Origin: Dehalococcoidia bacterium
GTDB lineage: Bacteria > Chloroflexota > Dehalococcoidia > JACQUA01
Reading direction: 5' to 3'
NCBI GenBank assembly: GCA_030689845.1
Contig: JAUYHV010000043.1
Location: forward strand, 1-18,566
DNA length: 18,566 nt
Shown here: piece by piece, positions 14,864 through 18,566 of the stretch
How the letters are laid out: the number at the start of each line of letters is the position of its first letter
Position numbering within the stretch: position 1 is the first letter of the stretch
Translations under genes and position numbers: made by a program
The notes under the pieces: model-generated
The model's database searches: none
Seen by the model: the letters and a program-made list of their open reading frames with translations, nothing else
Told to the model about the DNA's origin: nothing

Positions 14864-17725
14864 TTAATTAAGTTTTTCTTTTATAGCCTGTTTTAACTTC
14901 TCGATGTCAAAGGGTTTTGTTATGCAGGGAACCTTCTTATTTGTAAACAGGTAATCAGTCTCGGCTCCCATGACATCCCCTGTGATGAATATCACCTTAT
15001 CAGAAAGGGTGGGTAGGGTTTTCTCTATTTTTTGGTATATATCCAGGCCGCTCATCCCCGGCAGTTTAATATCCAGTAAAACCAGGTTAAACTTTTTGCT
15101 CTTCATCTTTTTTAATGCTTCAGTCCCGTTGTCGGCGGTATCTATTTTGTATCCTTCTTTGGAAAGAAAGTCCGATAAAAATTGCCTCACCGTCGGTTCA
15201 TCGTCTACCACGAGTATTTTCTTGGCGTTTGAAATCTCTTCTTGCTCGAAATCTAAACTCGCAGGCTCGGACCTGATTGATTCTTTTGCCGCAGGAAGTT
15301 CAATAAAGAACGTAGCTCCGTTGCCGGGTTCGCTTTCAGCGTAAATTCTACCGCCGTGTTCAATGATTATACCGTGGCATACACTTAAACCGAGGCCGGT
15401 CCCCTGACCGACTTCTCTCGTGGTAAAAAAGGGATTAAAGATTTTCCCCAGGTTCTCTTTGCTGATTCCGGGTCCGTCGTCGTGAAAAGTGATCCGGATA
15501 ATATCATCTTTAGCTTCAGTTTTTATCAAGAGGCTGCCTTTACCGTGGGCTAACTTCATCTCGGCCTCAGCGTTAATAATTATGTTCATGAATACCTGCT
15601 GAAGCTGGCTTCCGTCAGCTATGGTCGCCGGAAGAAGGGGGTCTAACCCAGTTGTCAGTTGGATATTATCCGTTTTCAGGGCATATTCCCGTAACTCTAT
15701 AGTACTGGACAACACTTCGTTGATGTTGACTTTGGTCCGTTGCGGTTTATATTGTCTTGCGAAGGTAAGCATCCTGTTTACAATATTGGCAACCCGCTGC
15801 GCATCCTTGTTAATTATGCTTAAGTCCTCCATGATTTCCTGGGGAAGGTCCTTTTGGATCAAAAGCTGGGAAAAACCAATTATAGCCGTTAAAGGATTAT
15901 TGATTTCGTGGGCTATGCCCGATGCCATCATCCCGATGGAAGCCAGCCGGCTGGCGAGCTGGGCTTTCTGTTCGAGTTCCTTTTTTTCAGCTTCATTTTG
16001 CTGCCTTTCGGTGATATCCCGGAGGACCTCGATAATTGAGGAGCTGCCATCCGGATTGATGAGCCTGGCTGCTGAGACTTCGTAATAACTTTCTCCCGCG
16101 GAGATAATGAAGTTAGGGCCGCTGCCGGAATTACCCAGAACTTCGTCAATGGGACATCCTTCACAGAAGGCTTCTTTTCCCAGGGCGCTACAGCAGGTCT
16201 TTCCAACACTTTGGCCGAACCGGCTGCTGGCTGCCCTGTTCATAAACTGTACCTTCCGGTCCTGGTTGAGGATAATCACACAATCATTCATGCTGTTGAG
16301 TAATGTTTCCAGATTATCCCTGGTTCGCAGGGTTTCGTCGTACAATCGGGCGTTGTCCAGCGCAATGGCAAGCTGATTGGTCAGTGTTTTAACAAGTTCG
16401 AGGTCTTCACCGGAATAGTCCTGCCGGGAAAGTTTTTCACCCAGAGTGAGGATAGCTGAAAGGTTATTCTCCCGGTTTACTACAGGTACGAATACTTTAG
16501 CTCCTATCCTGTCTATTCTGTTTTTTTCCGTCAGGGAAAGGCTTTGCAATTGGGGGGTTACATCGAGATATTTAAATAGCAAAGCGGCCCTGTGTTCCTT
16601 CAACCACCTGATGACAGGACTTTCGTGCCGCAGTATTAGTTCTGTTGGGGGTAGCGTCAAACCAGTAGAGGACACTACAACCCAGTCGGAACTCTCTCCC
16701 GAAGGCAATAATAGGCAGGCATTGGAAGCCCGCAAAGCGCCGCTGAGCAAGCGAACCGTGTTGACGCCTATCTGTTCCAGGTTGACTATACTTTGGGCTT
16801 CCCGGCTGAACTGTTTCAACGCCTGTAAATAATTGTATCTGTCCCGGTAAAAAAGCCTGTCTACCCAGTTTTGTGCCAGTGTGTATATTGGCCTGAGAAA
16901 AACGGCAAAGACCAGGATGGCGAAAACATGAATCCACCAGGGCGCTTGTGCGGACTTAAATATTCCTGATATAAAAAACAGGGCTGCCAGATATGGAACA
17001 CCTATTGAAAGGCTGATAATAAGGTAAATCAACCCTTTTTTAGCTACCAGGCGGACATCGAGGAGGTGATATCTCAATATGGCGATGCTGCATATTAAGG
17101 AAAATACGACTTGCCCCCATATTGACGCTGGCGGCAAGTCGGTTAGAGCGTCCATGAATCCTCCCAACAAAGGAAATACCGTAGCAATGGCGATGTACAG
17201 GAGCCGGTTCTTTTCCTCGTAAGATGTTGACAGTCTATATTTGTTGATAACATTAATAGATCCGCCTATAATGAAAAGGACCATTGGCATAAACGCCAGA
17301 AAAGCCATGGGTCCTGTGTTGGGAGCATAACCGTAGGGCGCTTTGTACATTTCCTCAACTACCAGATTTGTTAACAAAACGATAAGAACAATAATTATGA
17401 CAGCGGTATAAATAAAAGGGAAAGCCCAGCTTTTTGGGGATTTGTTGCAGTAGTTAAAAGTAAAATGATAGTAAAAAGCATACCCGGGAATGAATGAAGC
17501 GATTAATAATCTATCCCAAAAAAATGCCTGCTGGACGTCCGGACTGGACCGCATGATAAAGGTGAAAAAGGAAGATAGTCCGAAACTTAGAAGGATAAAA
17601 GAAAATAACTGGCTGCTAAGGTTTCTTCTACTCTTTCGCCAGAGTAAAATCAATAAAGCTAAAAAGATACATGAAACGAATAGGGGCGATAAAAAATAAA
17701 AGGGGTTAGAAAATGGATTAATCAT
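14864..17725 (-). CDS. Membrane-bound hybrid histidine kinase (multi-TM, GAF, PAS, HisKA, HATPase, receiver)
   Basis: This 953-residue sensor has about nine membrane helices (residues 8-285), resembling the N-terminal membrane module of 7TM-type kinases. A GAF domain follows (about 315-465), then PAS (about 475-585), a HisKA dimerisation helix with phospho-acceptor His606 (SGIAHEINNPL), the HATPase domain with N box (IIINAEAE), DDGPGIS and GTGLGL, and a C-terminal receiver with VVDDE, phospho-acceptor Asp885 (LLDIKLPG), FITGD and TKPFD. The PAS domain has four cysteines, C511, C512, C521 and C524 (TCC and CEGC), which may bind metal or respond to redox. There is no output domain, so the signal must pass to a partner protein encoded elsewhere. 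Its ATG overlaps the stop of the upstream GH3-like gene (ATGA), so the two are translationally coupled. Confidence 0.93.
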   Translation of the reverse strand: MINPFSNPFYFLSPLFVSCIFLALLILLWRKSRRNLSSQLFSFILLSFGLSSFFTFIMRSSPDVQQAFFWDRLLIASFIPGYAFYYHFTFNYCNKSPKSWAFPFIYTAVIIIVLIVLLTNLVVEEMYKAPYGYAPNTGPMAFLAFMPMVLFIIGGSINVINKYRLSTSYEEKNRLLYIAIATVFPLLGGFMDALTDLPPASIWGQVVFSLICSIAILRYHLLDVRLVAKKGLIYLIISLSIGVPYLAALFFISGIFKSAQAPWWIHVFAILVFAVFLRPIYTLAQNWVDRLFYRDRYNYLQALKQFSREAQSIVNLEQIGVNTVRLLSGALRASNACLLLPSGESSDWVVVSSTGLTLPPTELILRHESPVIRWLKEHRAALLFKYLDVTPQLQSLSLTEKNRIDRIGAKVFVPVVNRENNLSAILTLGEKLSRQDYSGEDLELVKTLTNQLAIALDNARLYDETLRTRDNLETLLNSMNDCVIILNQDRKVQFMNRAASSRFGQSVGKTCCSALGKEAFCEGCPIDEVLGNSGSGPNFIISAGESYYEVSAARLINPDGSSSIIEVLRDITERQQNEAEKKELEQKAQLASRLASIGMMASGIAHEINNPLTAIIGFSQLLIQKDLPQEIMEDLSIINKDAQRVANIVNRMLTFARQYKPQRTKVNINEVLSSTIELREYALKTDNIQLTTGLDPLLPATIADGSQLQQVFMNIIINAEAEMKLAHGKGSLLIKTEAKDDIIRITFHDDGPGISKENLGKIFNPFFTTREVGQGTGLGLSVCHGIIIEHGGRIYAESEPGNGATFFIELPAAKESIRSEPASLDFEQEEISNAKKILVVDDEPTVRQFLSDFLSKEGYKIDTADNGTEALKKMKSKKFNLVLLDIKLPGMSGLDIYQKIEKTLPTLSDKVIFITGDVMGAETDYLFTNKKVPCITKPFDIEKLKQAIKEKLN

Positions 17726-18566
17726 CTAGTGCTGTTACTCTCGCTGAATTGAAGCAGTCGTTTGATGACATTGTCAGAGGGGTTCATGTGCGTCGGTTTC
17801 AAAAAAGCAAAATCGGCGCCTTCCCTTACTTTTTCTTCAAAAAAACTTTGAAATGTTCCCGGTGAAAGGATGGTAACTCTTACCGGATTAAGTTGCAACT
17901 GGGTCTCTATGTCTTTATAATCAATGTCCACAAGCTTGAGTTGCTGGTCAATCAGATCAGCCATCTCGATGGGATTTTTATCCTCTTTTACCTCTATGAG
18001 GACCCTGATATAGGTATTGTGTTCATCATATTCCTTGCAGGCCGTCCAATCCGCATATTTTATCCCCGTTGCGGCAATGGCTTCCCAGACTGTCTTTTCA
18101 TCGAGTTCACACAAACTAGCCAGGTCGATTGTGGAGCCGACTTTTCCCTGGATCAGGAACTGGGGAAGGTTAATTCCTGTCTCCTCATCTTTCATGGAAA
18201 TGATTTTAATAACATCATCCATGCGGTAACGAAGCAAGGGCAGGCCGTGAAGTTGGGTGATAATAACTTCATATAGTTTTCCTTCCTCGAGTTCGTCGAG
18301 AAGTAACGTTGGTCGGTTGTAATATTTCTCATCCCTGGCAGGCGCTTTGTTGTCGTGGGGTAAGAATTCGATAAAAACGGAGTCCGGGGTAAATGTCATA
18401 TACTTTTTGTTCCAGGCTTGCATAGCCATGAAGCAGGTTTCGGTGGAAACGTAAAAGTCAAGCGGTTCCGCTCCCCAGTAATGAGCCACATCTTTCTTGT
18501 ATAGCTGGGTGTCGAGGCCGCCGCATACAATTGCGGACGGTGACCACAGGTCTTTAGGTAGAATCG
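17722..18566 (-). CDS. GH3-like adenylate-forming enzyme (acyl-AMP ligase), 5' end outside window
   Basis: The reading frame stays open from its stop at 17722-17724 (complement) to the window edge, so this is the C-terminal part of about 281 residues; the GTG at 18489 is internal. Features match the GH3/ANL adenylating superfamily: a YVSTE motif (ATP/AMP binding, compare Y-x-S-S-E of GH3), VFIEFLPHD (the EFLP element typical of GH3), then EEGKLYEVIITQLHGLPLLRYRMDDV, equivalent to the Y-R-x-x-D core, and a C-terminal cap domain with YADWTACKEYDEHN. Such enzymes activate carboxylic acids as acyl-adenylates and, in plants, join them to amino acids. The bacterial substrate is unknown. PaaK-like phenylacetate-CoA ligase is the main alternative. 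The stop codon overlaps the start of the hybrid kinase gene. Confidence 0.7.
   Translation of the reverse strand, partial: ILPKDLWSPSAIVCGGLDTQLYKKDVAHYWGAEPLDFYVSTETCFMAMQAWNKKYMTFTPDSVFIEFLPHDNKAPARDEKYYNRPTLLLDELEEGKLYEVIITQLHGLPLLRYRMDDVIKIISMKDEETGINLPQFLIQGKVGSTIDLASLCELDEKTVWEAIAATGIKYADWTACKEYDEHNTYIRVLIEVKEDKNPIEMADLIDQQLKLVDIDYKDIETQLQLNPVRVTILSPGTFQSFFEEKVREGADFAFLKPTHMNPSDNVIKRLLQFSESNSTR

Noticed and set aside
15621..16085. Plus-strand open frame of 154 codons inside the hybrid kinase gene
   Set aside because: It is a shadow of the kinase HisKA/PAS coding sequence with no family resemblance and no own signals.

Overview
The window reads as a chromosomal segment of a low-to-moderate GC Gram-positive bacterium, most likely an anaerobic or thermophilic member of the Clostridia (Peptococcaceae/Thermincola-like in flavour). 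Three things point there: purine-rich Shine-Dalgarno sites with frequent TTG starts, sigma-A type promoters with near-consensus boxes, and a gene set mixing clostridial housekeeping genes with MenA (menaquinone) and an HspR-type heat-shock repressor. Genus-level placement is inference. I see no rRNA, tRNA, CRISPR array, insertion sequence or prophage gene.

Region 1 (1-2541, + strand) carries trigger factor (tig), ClpP protease (clpP) and an acyl carrier protein (acpP). clpX, the usual neighbour of clpP, is absent. Region 2 (2597-7223) is a heat-shock island. A small heat-shock protein (hsp20) runs leftward and ends at a clear intrinsic terminator. From the same 184-bp AT-rich spacer a rightward operon encodes a DnaJ-like co-chaperone with a reduced zinc centre, an HspR/MerR repressor, and an Hsp100 unfoldase with a ClpC-like middle domain and a ClpP-docking loop. 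The divergent promoters have near-perfect boxes and share the 9-mer ACTTGACAA at their -35 regions, a good place for HspR to act. Together with tig and clpP, about 7 kb is devoted to protein folding and turnover.

Region 3 (7339-9758) has a VTT/DedA-type membrane protein gene and the excision nuclease gene uvrC, convergent and overlapping at their stop codons. Region 4 (9875-14841, + strand) runs xerD-like recombinase, a small tail-anchored protein, pcm (isoaspartyl repair methyltransferase), gatB, then, behind its own promoter, secG, followed by a menA-like prenyltransferase. Spacing is tight up to gatB, so xerD to gatB is probably one operon.

Region 5 (14864-18566, - strand) is a two-gene unit. 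A GH3-like adenylate-forming enzyme, cut by the window edge, overlaps by ATGA a large membrane-bound hybrid histidine kinase with GAF, a Cys-rich PAS, HisKA, HATPase and a C-terminal receiver domain. The most interesting items for follow-up are this GH3/kinase pair, the HspR-linked operator region, the DnaJ with half a zinc finger, and the Hsp100 that looks like a ClpP partner although it sits in a ClpB-type locus.
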